From JAHEFU01 sp041395205 (GTDB lineage: Bacteria; 4484-113; JAFGCY01): DNA of 64,000 nt. The DNA lies in assembly GCA_041395205.1 (NCBI GenBank), contig JAWLAZ010000003.1, positions 496,001 through 560,000 on the forward strand. Reading direction: 5' to 3'. This document shows positions 1 through 8,571 of the stretch, piece after piece (within the stretch, counting starts at the first letter, position 1; every line of letters starts with the position of its first letter). The notes under the pieces were generated by a model that did not search any database, was not told the DNA's origin, and saw only the letters and a program-made list of their open reading frames with translations. Position numbers and translations under genes: made by a program.

Positions 1-59
1 AGGAGCTCAGCGTAGAGTTGACAATGGAGGTCATCCGTCAGGAGACAATCCGGCGCAAA

Positions 60-185
60 CCGCACAACAGGAGGTCAGACTTCAGTCTGACAACAGGGAC
101 CGCGGACCCGGCACCAGGGAAGGTCAAACACAGAGACACAGAGGGCACGGAGTCAGGTCACTATTCTGACAACGAGCCTCGCAAG
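60..185. repeat. Dispersed low-complexity repeat fragment
   Basis: This stretch holds pieces of the same repeat family found inside the polymerase gene, but in the opposite orientation. It has a GTCAGACTTCAGTCTGAC palindrome at 74-91, an 'acagggacc' tract and a 'cacagagacacagagg' tract. No convincing gene covers bases 1-437; short ORFs exist on both strands but none shows a recognisable family or a good ribosome-binding site. Confidence 0.6.
74..91. repeat. REP-like palindrome, copy 1
   Basis: Hairpin with arms CAGACT and AGTCTG. Near-identical forms recur at 1091-1108 and, with one arm decayed, at 1660-1676. It sits at the edges of the dispersed repeat and could be a unit of a REP-type element. 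Confidence 0.5.
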
Positions 186-437
186 CGCTCGGGTGGCAAC
201 GGGTGGAAATTAACCACAGCACAGAGACCACAGAGTTTATTCTAATGGATATCTCTTGCCCATCCGATCACAGAGCCGGACAGAGGGAGAATTGCGCCGA
301 GGCGTGATCGCCACGGGCGGGGATGGCAATCCCCTGGCGGTTCTCCATTTGCCAGAATTCATGCTCCGTGCCACAATGAGTAATGCTGCCCCGGGCTTCC
401 TGCCACATCGAACACTGAATCCCCATCCGCTTGCTCG

Positions 438-1082
438 ATGCGTTTGCAACGATGGCACCAACCTTGTCCGAATGAACGATCCGCCGCCCGATCAGCAAGG
501 CTGAACTCTAGTCGGCCAATCTCGCCTCTGAGAAGCGGTGTAGCGGAACCTGATCTGGAGCACTTTGCGGATCCATACTACGCACAACAGATCAGGAAAT
601 CGCTGACATTCGAAGCCGATAGACCTCTGTTCTATCTCAATCCACGTCTTGCATTTATCAGGCTCCTACCAATGGCAGGCAAAGCGTTTCCGAAGGCTGA
701 TGGACACGGTTGGACAGGAGGCTGTTGCCAGAAGAGTGATCGGTTACAGTTCCATGCATATCGCTCGATCACTTATCGCCGCCAGAAGAATATCCTTCCC
801 AGCCAGCAATACACTTTTCACATGGCCGCAGCAGGCTATCCCAATGGGAAGTTGATCATTGTCACAAGGCTCCGCAAGGAGTGGGAGGCCGCAGTCCCGG
901 AACTTGTTGATTATTCATGCATTGAACTGGCAAATGCCAGGAGTCCATACCTTACACCTACTAACCTCAGGGTCTGGGGTGCAGATGGCAAGGCAGGTTT
1001 CATCACCAGTCGCGGACAGGCGGAGCTGAATCTTCGCCAGAATGAAATCTGGCAGCAGATTGTCTCCGCTGTTTCCCTGTGA
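438..1082 (+). CDS. Hypothetical protein, possibly a decayed remnant
   Basis: This 214-codon ORF has no family I recognise. The C-terminal 90 residues or so look protein-like, but the N-terminal part is rich in Arg, Ser and Pro and reads like translated non-coding DNA. No clear Shine-Dalgarno sequence precedes the start. It is flanked by dispersed repeats. It may be a remnant of a longer gene whose 5' part decayed. Confidence 0.25.
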   Translation: MRLQRWHQPCPNERSAARSARLNSSRPISPLRSGVAEPDLEHFADPYYAQQIRKSLTFEADRPLFYLNPRLAFIRLLPMAGKAFPKADGHGWTGGCCQKSDRLQFHAYRSITYRRQKNILPSQQYTFHMAAAGYPNGKLIIVTRLRKEWEAAVPELVDYSCIELANARSPYLTPTNLRVWGADGKAGFITSRGQAELNLRQNEIWQQIVSAVSL

Positions 1083-1090
1083 TTTCTGTG

Positions 1091-1108
1091 GTCAGACTGA
1101 AGTCTGAG
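1091..1108. repeat. REP-like palindrome, copy 2
   Basis: Hairpin with arms CAGACT and AGTCTG, just downstream of the polymerase gene's 3' end. It may act as a transcript end or simply be a repeat unit. Confidence 0.45.
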
Positions 1109-1113
1109 CTCCC

Positions 1114-2988
1114 CTACCGTGACTCCTGAGGTGCATAGCTCGCCGGTTTGCTGCCCTTGCGGCGGCCGCCATCCGCATCGTCGGCAATGAGGCGGTCGAA
1201 CTCGTCGAGGCGCAGGAGCTTCAGTTCCTGGATTGACAATGTGCAGGTGCCGAACTGCTCCTCCACCTTGCCGGTGATCAGGAAAGGCCCCGTGTAGCGC
1301 GTGAGCGGGGCGTAGCGGGCATATTTGTCAGCGCGCAGGGTACATTCGAAGGTGCCGGTCAGGTCCTCCATGCTCATGAACTTCATCGAGTTGCCGGGTC
1401 CGATGAAGCCGCCCATCGTGTGTGAGTCCGTCCCGCGGTTGCGGGACGGTGCGGGACCAGGGACCTGGGACCCGGGAGCGGAAGAGGTTTCGGGCTTCGG
1501 GTTTCGGGTTTCGTGGTTGCCAGCCGGCGGCCTGTCTGACATCCCCACCCGCAGATCTCCTGCGTCGATCCCCTCCCGGGATGTCCGCCGACTGGCAGAA
1601 GAGTCTGTGTCGCTCTGTGCTCTCTGTGTCTCTGTGGTTGATCTTCCCTGGTCCCTGTTGTCAGACTGAAGTCTTACCTCCTGTTGTCCGGATTGCTCCG
1701 GACCTCCATCCCAGGCGCGCGACCCGGCGGAACCTGCTTCCGCCGCAGCGCCAGACCGCCGAGCACTCGTGTGAGGCGGCAGCTGAAACTGGTCGTCAGT
1801 CATGCCGCCGCGCCTGACGAGGCCGAGGTCGGCGGCCGTGTCATTCAGCTCGTAGTCCTCACTGCCTCCGATGCCGCTCACGCTCAGCTCATCCTCGTCC
1901 GCCGTGTACTGCTCCGGCTCGTCATGGTTGGCAGCCTGCAGCTCGATCATGTCCTGCACCTGGCGGCGGCGCGAGAGGTCGACGCGCTTGGTGGCGATGC
2001 ACCAGCCGAGCATCCGCACCCAGCGCCCGGCGTAGCGCGGCATCTCCCGGGCGTCGACCAGCCCGCTGACCAGGTTGGCATACAGGCTCAGGGGGTGGCG
2101 GCGCACCAGCATGCCGTAGTGCTTCATCTCCAGCGCGCAGAGCTTCAGCTCGTCGTAGTCATCGAGGCGTCCGGCCATGCGGCGGCGGAATTCCTCGAGG
2201 CGCGCACTCTCGTCGAATGGAAGCTGGGAGGTCAGGCCCATGGCCTGACCGGGACCGGGGACCGGGGACCAGGGATCGGAAGAGCTTTCGGGTTTCGGGT
2301 TTCCGGTTTCGGGATCCGTAGCGGTGGCAGCCTGCCGCCGTCCATGTGTTGTCAGTTGCGAGTTGTCAGTTTCAGCCAATCCATGGGATTGGCCTCCTGT
2401 CAGACCATGGGTCTGACCTCCCTCGGCCCCGGTCCCCGGGCCATGGGCCTGACCTCCCCTCCGCTTCTTCGGTGTCGAATGCCGCAGTCCCGCCTTGCGT
2501 TCCTGCTGGGCCAGCCAGAGCAGCTCCGGGCGGCTCATGCCGAGGCTGTCCAGCGCCCCGGCGAGTATCAGGAGATCCAGCTCCGACTCCGATGGCCCGC
2601 AGCGGCGGATGAAGTCCGGCAGGCTGCGGAATGGGCCGTGCTGGCGAGCCGAGACGATACGCTCGGTGATGGAGACCGGCAGGCCCTTGATGACGACGAG
2701 GGGCAAGCGGATGGAGGAAGAGGGACCAGGGACCTGGGACCCGGGACCGGAAGAGGTTTCGGGCTTCGGGTTTCGGGTTTCGTGGTTGCCAGCCGGCGGC
2801 CTGTCTGACATCCCCACCCGTGGATCTCCTGCGTCGATCCCCTCCCGGGATGTCCGCCGACTGGCAGAAGAGTCTGTGTCGCTCTGTGCTCTCTGTGTCT
2901 CTGTGGTTGATCTTCCCTGATCCCTGGTCCCCGGTCCCAGGTCCCTGTTGTCAGACTGCGCAGCCTGACCTCCTGTTGCCCTCCGCAC
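1114..2988 (-). CDS. DnaE-type DNA polymerase, C-terminal part (HhH and OB domains) with repeat-filled linkers
   Basis: This ORF carries the C-terminal half of a bacterial family C polymerase. A helix-hairpin-helix region comes first (VIKGLP, then GPFRSLPDFIRR, then AGALDSLG). A conserved segment follows (FDESARLEEFRRR through MLGWCIATKR), then a C-terminal OB-type segment (SMEDLTGTFECTLRADKY through GTCTLSIQELKLL). Between these domains the reading frame runs through repeat sequence that gives unstructured Ser/Thr/Pro/Gly peptides. The start shown is GTG at 2988 inside the repeat, so it is arbitrary: the real N-terminal half is the ORF at 4372-6816. The two halves are out of frame and separated by the mosaic at 2989-4450. 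Either the gene is truly split, or it is one gene damaged in assembly. The polymerase family is sure; the gene model is not. Confidence 0.7.
   Translation of the reverse strand: MRRATGGQAAQSDNRDLGPGTRDQGRSTTETQRAQSDTDSSASRRTSREGIDAGDPRVGMSDRPPAGNHETRNPKPETSSGPGSQVPGPSSSIRLPLVVIKGLPVSITERIVSARQHGPFRSLPDFIRRCGPSESELDLLILAGALDSLGMSRPELLWLAQQERKAGLRHSTPKKRRGGQAHGPGTGAEGGQTHGLTGGQSHGLAETDNSQLTTHGRRQAATATDPETGNPKPESSSDPWSPVPGPGQAMGLTSQLPFDESARLEEFRRRMAGRLDDYDELKLCALEMKHYGMLVRRHPLSLYANLVSGLVDAREMPRYAGRWVRMLGWCIATKRVDLSRRRQVQDMIELQAANHDEPEQYTADEDELSVSGIGGSEDYELNDTAADLGLVRRGGMTDDQFQLPPHTSARRSGAAAEAGSAGSRAWDGGPEQSGQQEVRLQSDNRDQGRSTTETQRAQSDTDSSASRRTSREGIDAGDLRVGMSDRPPAGNHETRNPKPETSSAPGSQVPGPAPSRNRGTDSHTMGGFIGPGNSMKFMSMEDLTGTFECTLRADKYARYAPLTRYTGPFLITGKVEEQFGTCTLSIQELKLLRLDEFDRLIADDADGGRRKGSKPASYAPQESR
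1440..1683. repeat. Dispersed composite repeat, copy in polymerase linker 3
   Basis: Composite repeat made of a 'gggacctgggaccc' tract, a 'tttcgggtttcggg' tract, a conserved middle block and a 'ctctgtgtctctgtgg' tract, ending in a CAGACTGAAGTCT palindrome. It is nearly identical to 2720-2965 and to 4155-4375. It lies in frame between conserved polymerase segments. Confidence 0.8.
2236..2470. repeat. Dispersed composite repeat, second type, in polymerase linker 2
   Basis: A related repeat with 'ggaccggggaccgggg', 'tttcgggtttcgggttt', 'gttgtcagttgcgagttg' and palindromic 'gaccatgggtctgacc' parts. A near copy occurs at about 3640-3845 inside the mosaic region. Confidence 0.75.
2715..2975. repeat. 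Dispersed composite repeat, copy in polymerase linker 1
   Basis: Near-identical to the copy at 1440-1683, separated from it by over 1 kb of coding sequence. It falls just before the helix-hairpin-helix region of the polymerase, at the point where the two coding halves part. Confidence 0.8.
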
Positions 2989-4450
2989 TGTAATTCATCC
3001 CACTGTGGTTGACATCCGGCGGCAGGATGGACCCGAGGCGCTCGAACCTGATGTCCCGCCGCCGTAGCGCCAGACCGCCGAGCACTCGTGGGTAGGCGGC
3101 AGCCAGGCCACCTGGTCGTCAGTCAAGCCGCCGCGCCTTGCAGACTGAGCCGAGGTCGCCAGCCGCCGCCAGTCATTCAGCTCGTAGTCCATCCCGCGCG
3201 CCCGATGCCGCTCACGAACTCAGCGCATCCTCGTCCGCGGTGCGGCTTGCTCCACACGGCGCATCAGGTCATGGTGGCAAGCCTCATGCGCCACGATCAT
3301 GTCCTGCACCTGAGCGGCGGCGCATGCGCGGATGCGACGCGCTCATGGCGCGCGCCGCACGCGGCCGAGCATCATCCCGCGCCGCCCGGGCGGATCACGC
3401 TGGAGGCGGCATCTCCCGGGCGTCAGCAGCTGGCGCAGCGCCGCTGACCAGATGTGGCAGCCAGGCCGTCCTGACGAGGCGTGGCGGCGCACCAGCATGC
3501 CGTAGTGCTTCAGGGTCTCCAGCGCGCAGAGCTTGAGCTCGTCGGCCGAGTCACCGAGACGCCCGAAGCCATGCGGCGGCTGGAAGTAGTCTCGAGGCGC
3601 GCACGATCCCGTCGAATGGATGCCGGGAGGTCAGGCCCATGGCCTGACCAGGGACCGGGCAGTAGGGCTCGCTGTGCACCACGCCGGATCGGAAGAGCTT
3701 TCGGGTTTCCAGCCCCGAGGTTTCCGGTTTCGGGATCCGTAGCGGTGGCAGCCTGCCGCCGTCCATGTGTTGTCAGTTGCGAGTTGTCAGTTTCAGCCAA
3801 TCCATGGGATTGGCCTCCTGTCAGACCATGGGTCTGACCTCCCTCCGCTTCTTCGGTCGATGGAATGCCGCAGGCTCCTCCGCGCCGGGTTGAATGCCGC
3901 AGTCGCTTACCTGCTGGGCCAGCCAGAGCAGCTCACGGCGCGGCTCATGCCGAGGCTGTCCAGCGCCCCGGCGGGATTCAGCAGATCCAGTAGACTCCGA
4001 TGGCCCGGTGCGGCGGATGAAGTCCGGCAGGCTGCGGAGGTATTCCGTGCGCACGGGCGCCGAGACGATGCGCTCGGTGATGGAGACCGGCAGGCCCTTG
4101 ATGACGACCAGAGGCAAGCCACGGATTGAGGAAGAGGCACTCCAGCGGGACGTGGGACCCGGGACCGGAAGAGGTTTCGGGCTTCGGGTTTCGGGTTTCG
4201 TGGTTGCCAGCCGGCGGCCTGTCTGACATCCCCACCCGTGGATCTCCTGCGTCGATCCCCTCCCGGGATGTCCGCCGACTGGCAGAAGAGTCTGTGTCGC
4301 TCTGTGCGCAGCTCTGTGTCTCTGTGGTTGATCTTCCCTGATCCCTGGTCCCCGGTCCCAGGTCCCTGTTGTCAGACTGCGTCACAGCTCCTGTTGTCCG
4401 GATTGCCCGGACCTCCATCGCCCGGCTCGCGCCAGGCCTCCGGTTCCGCA
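2989..4450. other. Zipper mosaic of two non-homologous polymerase segments; probable assembly artefact
   Basis: This stretch alternates, every 10 to 30 bases and in colinear order, between two unrelated source regions. One source (A) starts near 4450 and runs to about 5490; the other (B) starts near 1690 and runs to about 2990. Examples: 3068-3090 equals B 1749-1771; 3103-3114 equals A 4600-4611; 3114-3125 equals B 1791-1802; 3190-3202 equals A 4711-4723; 3383-3406 equals A 4983-5006; 3409-3424 equals B around 2040-2055; 3424-3437 equals A 5047-5060. No biological process I know interleaves non-homologous sequence this way, while a consensus built from misaligned long reads at a repeat could. 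No gene should be called here; the ORFs inside are chance. Confidence 0.8.
4150..4400. repeat. Dispersed composite repeat, copy at the end of the mosaic
   Basis: Third near-copy of the repeat at 1440-1683 and 2715-2975, here with small insertions. It is probably a duplicate of the 2715-2975 copy produced together with the mosaic. Confidence 0.7.
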
Positions 4451-6816
4451 CTGTAACTCATCCCACTGTGGTTGACATCCGGCGGCAGGATCGACAGGCC
4501 GAGGCGTTCGCACTCGCTCAGGTAGGCGCGCGCGCCGTAGAAACCGCCGCCGTTGTCAAGCACCGCCGCCATGAACTGCGCCGGGTAATGCGCCTTGAGC
4601 CAGGCCACCTGATAGCTCAGCGTGGCGAAGCTCGCCGAATGCGCCTTGCAGAAGCTGTAGCCGCTGAAGCTCGCCAGCTGCCGCCAGATCTCCAGCGCGC
4701 TGGCCGTATCCATCCCGCGCGCCTCGCAGCCGCTCACGAACTTCTCGCCCAGTGCCAGCATCCCGTCGTGGCGGTGCGGCTTGCTCATCACACGGCGCAT
4801 CAGGTCGGCATCGCTGCGTGACAAGCCGGCCAGCTCATGCGCCACGCGGATCACGTCCTCCTGGTAGATCATCACCCCGTGAGTTTCCGGCAGCAGCTCC
4901 AGCATGCGCGGATGCGTGCGCAGCTCATGGCGCGCGCCGTTCACGCGGCGGATGTACTCCTGCATCATCCCGCTCTCGGCGACGCCCGGGCGGATCACGC
5001 TGGAGGCCGCCGTCAGGCCGATGAAGTCGCGCACGCCGAGCCGCTTCAGCAGCTGGCGCATCGCCGGGCTTTCGATGTAGAAGCAGCCCATCGTCTCGCC
5101 GTGCCTGACGAGCGCGTTCGTGGCCGGATCCTGCGAAACCCGCTCGTGGTCACTGAGATCCGGCCTCACACCCTGCTCCCTGAGCGTTGCCAGGGTGTCC
5201 TCCAGCACGCCGAGGCTGCGGTTGCCCAGGAGGTCAATCTTGATCAGGCCGACGGCCTCCACCGGGTGCATGTCGTACTGGGTGACGACGAAGCCCTTGG
5301 CGGCGCGCTGCAGGCCGGTGAAGTAGTCCACGTGGTTCGGCGCGATCACGATCCCGCCGCAGTGGATGCCGAGGTGCCGCGGCCGTCCGGCGAGCCGCGT
5401 TGCCAGCGGCAGCACGTGGCAGTAGGGCTCGCTGTGCAGGTCCACGCCGCGCATCTCCGGGAAGTCGCGCACCACGCTGTCCAGCCCCGAGGCGCGGATG
5501 TTCGGCAGGAAGCGGCTGATCGTGCTGATCTCGCGGTCGCCGAGGCCGTAGACCTTGGCAACCTCGCGCAGGGCCGAGCGTGCGCGGAAGGTCACGTGCG
5601 TGCTGATCATGGCGACGCGCTCATGGCCCCAGCGGTCGTAGACGTACTGCACGATCTCATCGCGCCGCCGCCAGTTGAAGTCGATGTCAATGTCCGGCGG
5701 GCTCTTGCGCGCCGGGTTGAGGAAGCGCTCGAAGTACATGTCGTAGCGGATCGGGTCCACCGGGGTGAGGCCCAGGAGCCAGCTCACGAGCGAGTTGGCG
5801 GCCGAGCCGCGCCCGAGGCAGGGAATGCGCCGCCGGCGGGATTCGCGCACGATGTCGTAGACGGCGAGGAAGTAGCTGGTGTAGCCGAGCCTGTCGATGG
5901 CACCGAGCTCCATCTCGAGCCGCGCGAGGTATTCCTCGCCCGGGTTGCCGAACTTGATGTCGAGGCTGCGGCGACACAGGCCATGCAGCGCGCGTGCCGG
6001 ATCACCGCCGCCGGGCAGCTCGTACTGCGGGAACAGCCACTTACCGTACTCGAACTCGACGTTCGTGGCCATTGCCAGCTTGCGGGCATTCTCCAGCGCC
6101 TGCGGGCAGTCGTAGTAGTAGCCGCCGAGCTCCGTCGGTGCGCCGAGGTAATGCCAGTTGCGCCGCACGCCGCGCGCGGTGTCCATCCCGCTGTTCTGCC
6201 CGATCGCGCGCAGCACGTGGTGCACCGGCTGGTCCTGCGGGCGCAGGAAATGCACGTCGGTGCAGGCCACGGGATGCAGCTTCAGCTCGCGGGCCAGCTT
6301 GAGCTGGCGGATCTGGCGCGCGCGCAGCTGCTCGCCGTAGTCCGGGGAGCAGCGCATGAACACGCGGTTGGGGCCAAGGCGCTTGAGCAGGATGCGCAGC
6401 AGCTCGTCGCGGTCGCTGATGATCCAGCAGTGCGCGGTGTTGCCAAGCAGGGCGCGGGCCAGGTTGAACTGCGGGTCGAGCTGCCTCAGCGTGGCCAGCC
6501 GGCACAGCTCGCCGTAGCCGTCACGGTCGCGCGCGATCACCAGTGCCGCAGAGGCGGTCGGGTCGGCGATCCCGGCCTCCAGCGATCGCCGCCCGGCCTG
6601 GGCCTTCAGCTCCTGCGGGTCGGTGAGACTGATCCCAAGCACCGGGTGGATGCCGCACTTGAGCGCCGCCCGGTGGAAGTGCAGCAGGCCGTAGCAGCCG
6701 TCGGTGTCGGCGATCCCGAAGGCCTCGAAGCCCAGCTCCGCCGCCTGCGCGCAGAGATCCTCGGGGGCGCTGACCCCGTCATGGAAGCTGTACCAGCTGT
6801 GCGCGTCGAGATGCAC
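4372..6816 (-). CDS. DnaE-type DNA polymerase III alpha-like protein, N-terminal part (PHP, palm, fingers)
   Basis: Family C DNA polymerase catalytic portion. The PHP domain occupies roughly residues 1-250 (starts MHLDAHSWYSFHDG, later GIADTDGCYG). The palm holds GRGSAANSLVSWLLG and the catalytic acidic motif PPDIDIDF. Further on are HLGIHCGGIVIAP, GLIKIDLLG, the fingers segment VIRPGVAESGMM, YQEDVI, and SFCKAHSASFA. The protein then reaches LPPDVNHSGMSYSAE, where the alpha subunit should continue into the helix-hairpin-helix region; instead it enters repeat sequence and stops. The missing part is encoded at 1114-2988. Start ATG at 6816 gives the expected PHP N-terminus. The short N-terminus and the overall style fit a non-replicative DnaE2/ImuC-like enzyme, but I cannot separate that from other DnaE types by eye. 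No imuA, imuB or dnaQ lies nearby. Confidence 0.85.
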   Translation of the reverse strand: MHLDAHSWYSFHDGVSAPEDLCAQAAELGFEAFGIADTDGCYGLLHFHRAALKCGIHPVLGISLTDPQELKAQAGRRSLEAGIADPTASAALVIARDRDGYGELCRLATLRQLDPQFNLARALLGNTAHCWIISDRDELLRILLKRLGPNRVFMRCSPDYGEQLRARQIRQLKLARELKLHPVACTDVHFLRPQDQPVHHVLRAIGQNSGMDTARGVRRNWHYLGAPTELGGYYYDCPQALENARKLAMATNVEFEYGKWLFPQYELPGGGDPARALHGLCRRSLDIKFGNPGEEYLARLEMELGAIDRLGYTSYFLAVYDIVRESRRRRIPCLGRGSAANSLVSWLLGLTPVDPIRYDMYFERFLNPARKSPPDIDIDFNWRRRDEIVQYVYDRWGHERVAMISTHVTFRARSALREVAKVYGLGDREISTISRFLPNIRASGLDSVVRDFPEMRGVDLHSEPYCHVLPLATRLAGRPRHLGIHCGGIVIAPNHVDYFTGLQRAAKGFVVTQYDMHPVEAVGLIKIDLLGNRSLGVLEDTLATLREQGVRPDLSDHERVSQDPATNALVRHGETMGCFYIESPAMRQLLKRLGVRDFIGLTAASSVIRPGVAESGMMQEYIRRVNGARHELRTHPRMLELLPETHGVMIYQEDVIRVAHELAGLSRSDADLMRRVMSKPHRHDGMLALGEKFVSGCEARGMDTASALEIWRQLASFSGYSFCKAHSASFATLSYQVAWLKAHYPAQFMAAVLDNGGGFYGARAYLSECERLGLSILPPDVNHSGMSYSAEPEAWREPGDGGPGNPDNRSCDAV

Positions 6817-6866
6817 GGCTCAGCCCCGCCTTGCCCCGGGGGCCGGCCCCTCCGCCGTCCTCATAA

Positions 6867-6894
6867 ACACATGTGTAGTATAACAGAAATACTA
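6867..6894 (-). promoter_or_regulatory. Palindromic operator candidates upstream of the polymerase gene
   Basis: Two palindromes adjoin: ACACATGTGT at 6867-6876 and TAGTAT-N7-ATACTA at 6876-6894, about 50-80 bases upstream of the ATG in an AT-rich patch. Non-replicative DnaE genes are commonly under LexA control, so a LexA-type operator is possible. No known LexA consensus is matched exactly. Confidence 0.35.
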
Positions 6895-7025
6895 TACGCG
6901 TGTATATTCCGGGCCGACCCCACCTCAGTGTCGGGGTAGCGTTACACACATGGAAATCATGGTGAGATTGAATTCGGGGCCGGTGCTGAACTCAGCAAAT
7001 CGCCGCACGTAAGAATGAAATGTAC

Positions 7026-8570
7026 TTACCGGGTTCGCATGCGGTAAACCGCTACATCATCATGACTATGAACTTCCTGCCATGCAGCCGGATCTGAGAG
7101 AAACACCGGCAGCTCAGCATCGGGTTTCATTTTCCAGACCCAGAGGTTCAGCTGACCCTGCAGCTCAGGAAAACTGATATCCCCATCAGGATCAAGGAAG
7201 CGCAAGCCTGCGATCTGCCTGGATGTGATTGCAGGGTCCAGCACCCATGAACCGGATGTACTGGTATATGGCTGGCACCATGCATTGCCGGTCAGCATCA
7301 TTATGCGGTCATCGTTCGTGACGGCAAGAGACCAAGGAGCATGCCTGTTGTCAGCGCTGGCTCCGTCCAGAATGATTCCTTCAGTACTCCTGCTTATCCG
7401 GTGATACGCCATCCGCTCCTGATGGACAAGCCGGCAGTATGAACCGGAAACCCAGTAGCCTGCGGCAAGCAGGACTGCTGTCCCTGAAATCCAAAGATGC
7501 TTTCGCGTTGCCATTGTACCTACGAGTGTGAACACGATGCAGAGTGCGGCAAGTGCAGGCAGTGTTGCAGCCCGCGGAGTGTAGTAGGCAACGCTGATCG
7601 GCAGGCAGTAAAGCGGTATCCAGAGTGCAAGGATGCCGATGCCGACGGGAATGTTCCTGCGTGACAGGAGTGCGGCGATTACAAGCAGCAGCGCAAGGGC
7701 AATCGTGGGCCTGCGCAGGAATTTAAGCCAGCCGCTGGCGGTGTGCTTCGCGATGCTTGCCAAGCCGTAGTGTTCAATGAGCGACATCGCGCGGGACTCT
7801 GTGGCAAAGCGGGCGTAATCACGAAAGATGGATTCCGGGCTGGTGTAGTCACGATGCAGCTCGAACTCCAGCCCCGTGCGGATCTGCAATGGCGCGGCAC
7901 TGGCAAGTGGTCCACCTTGAACTGCATATGGCACTAGATAGTTAACTGCTGCCACTAATGCCAACAGGATGATTGAGTGATGCAGCAGCCTTGGCCTGAA
8001 GCGGTTTGCAGCAAGCAGAACCAGCAGCACTGGAACAATCAGCACGAGGGCATGGTAGCGCAGGAAGCACAGCAGTGCAGGTGCCAACAGCAATCCCAGC
8101 ATGGCCCAGCGCGGAATGTCACCGGAAAATCTGCTGCGCCAGAAGTGCACAGAGGCAGCGAGGAACAACAAGCCCAATCCGGTGTAGAGCATGTCCACGC
8201 TGGGGCTGCCTGCCGGCACACGCCAAACCGGCATCAACCAGGCTGCCAGCATCGCCACGATGACTACCCGCCCCCTTGCACCGAGTTCGTCAGACAGAAG
8301 TGCCAGAGCCCAGAGCGCAACCGCACCCCCGATCGCACTGAGGAAATATCCCCAGAGAAGCACATTGCCAATCAGTCCGCCTGGAACCAGCAGGAGCGGA
8401 TACCCGGCAGGGAAATATGGCGTGGCGGGCCATGCGCCGTTTTCAGCCATGCCTCGCGCGAATGCCGCCAGGGCAAAGAAGTCCTGCAGGCCTACGTTGA
8501 GGTGCAGGATGTTCCAGAGGAAGTCAAGGCAGGGAAGTACAAGCGCGACCACAATCCAGGGCCTGCGCAT
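7026..8570 (-). CDS. GT-C type membrane glycosyltransferase-like protein
   Basis: Protein of about 514 residues with ten or more hydrophobic segments in the first 380 residues, then a soluble C-terminal domain of about 130 residues. The first loop carries an acidic/aromatic patch before FPAGYPLLLVPGG, typical of GT-C enzymes (ArnT and polyprenyl-phosphate mannosyltransferase style). These take sugars from polyprenyl phosphate on the outer face of the inner membrane. The ATG at 8570 is preceded by GAGGT and follows the upstream stop by one base, so I prefer it to 8588. It is the last gene of a three-gene unit with a small flippase and a GT2 enzyme. The acceptor is unknown. Confidence 0.6.
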   Translation of the reverse strand: MRRPWIVVALVLPCLDFLWNILHLNVGLQDFFALAAFARGMAENGAWPATPYFPAGYPLLLVPGGLIGNVLLWGYFLSAIGGAVALWALALLSDELGARGRVVIVAMLAAWLMPVWRVPAGSPSVDMLYTGLGLLFLAASVHFWRSRFSGDIPRWAMLGLLLAPALLCFLRYHALVLIVPVLLVLLAANRFRPRLLHHSIILLALVAAVNYLVPYAVQGGPLASAAPLQIRTGLEFELHRDYTSPESIFRDYARFATESRAMSLIEHYGLASIAKHTASGWLKFLRRPTIALALLLVIAALLSRRNIPVGIGILALWIPLYCLPISVAYYTPRAATLPALAALCIVFTLVGTMATRKHLWISGTAVLLAAGYWVSGSYCRLVHQERMAYHRISRSTEGIILDGASADNRHAPWSLAVTNDDRIMMLTGNAWCQPYTSTSGSWVLDPAITSRQIAGLRFLDPDGDISFPELQGQLNLWVWKMKPDAELPVFLSDPAAWQEVHSHDDVAVYRMRTR

Positions 8571-8571
8571 G

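Noticed and set aside
2700..4450. Intein or group II intron splitting the polymerase
   Set aside because: No intein splicing motifs, no homing endonuclease and no reverse transcriptase; the split is filled with repeats and mosaic.
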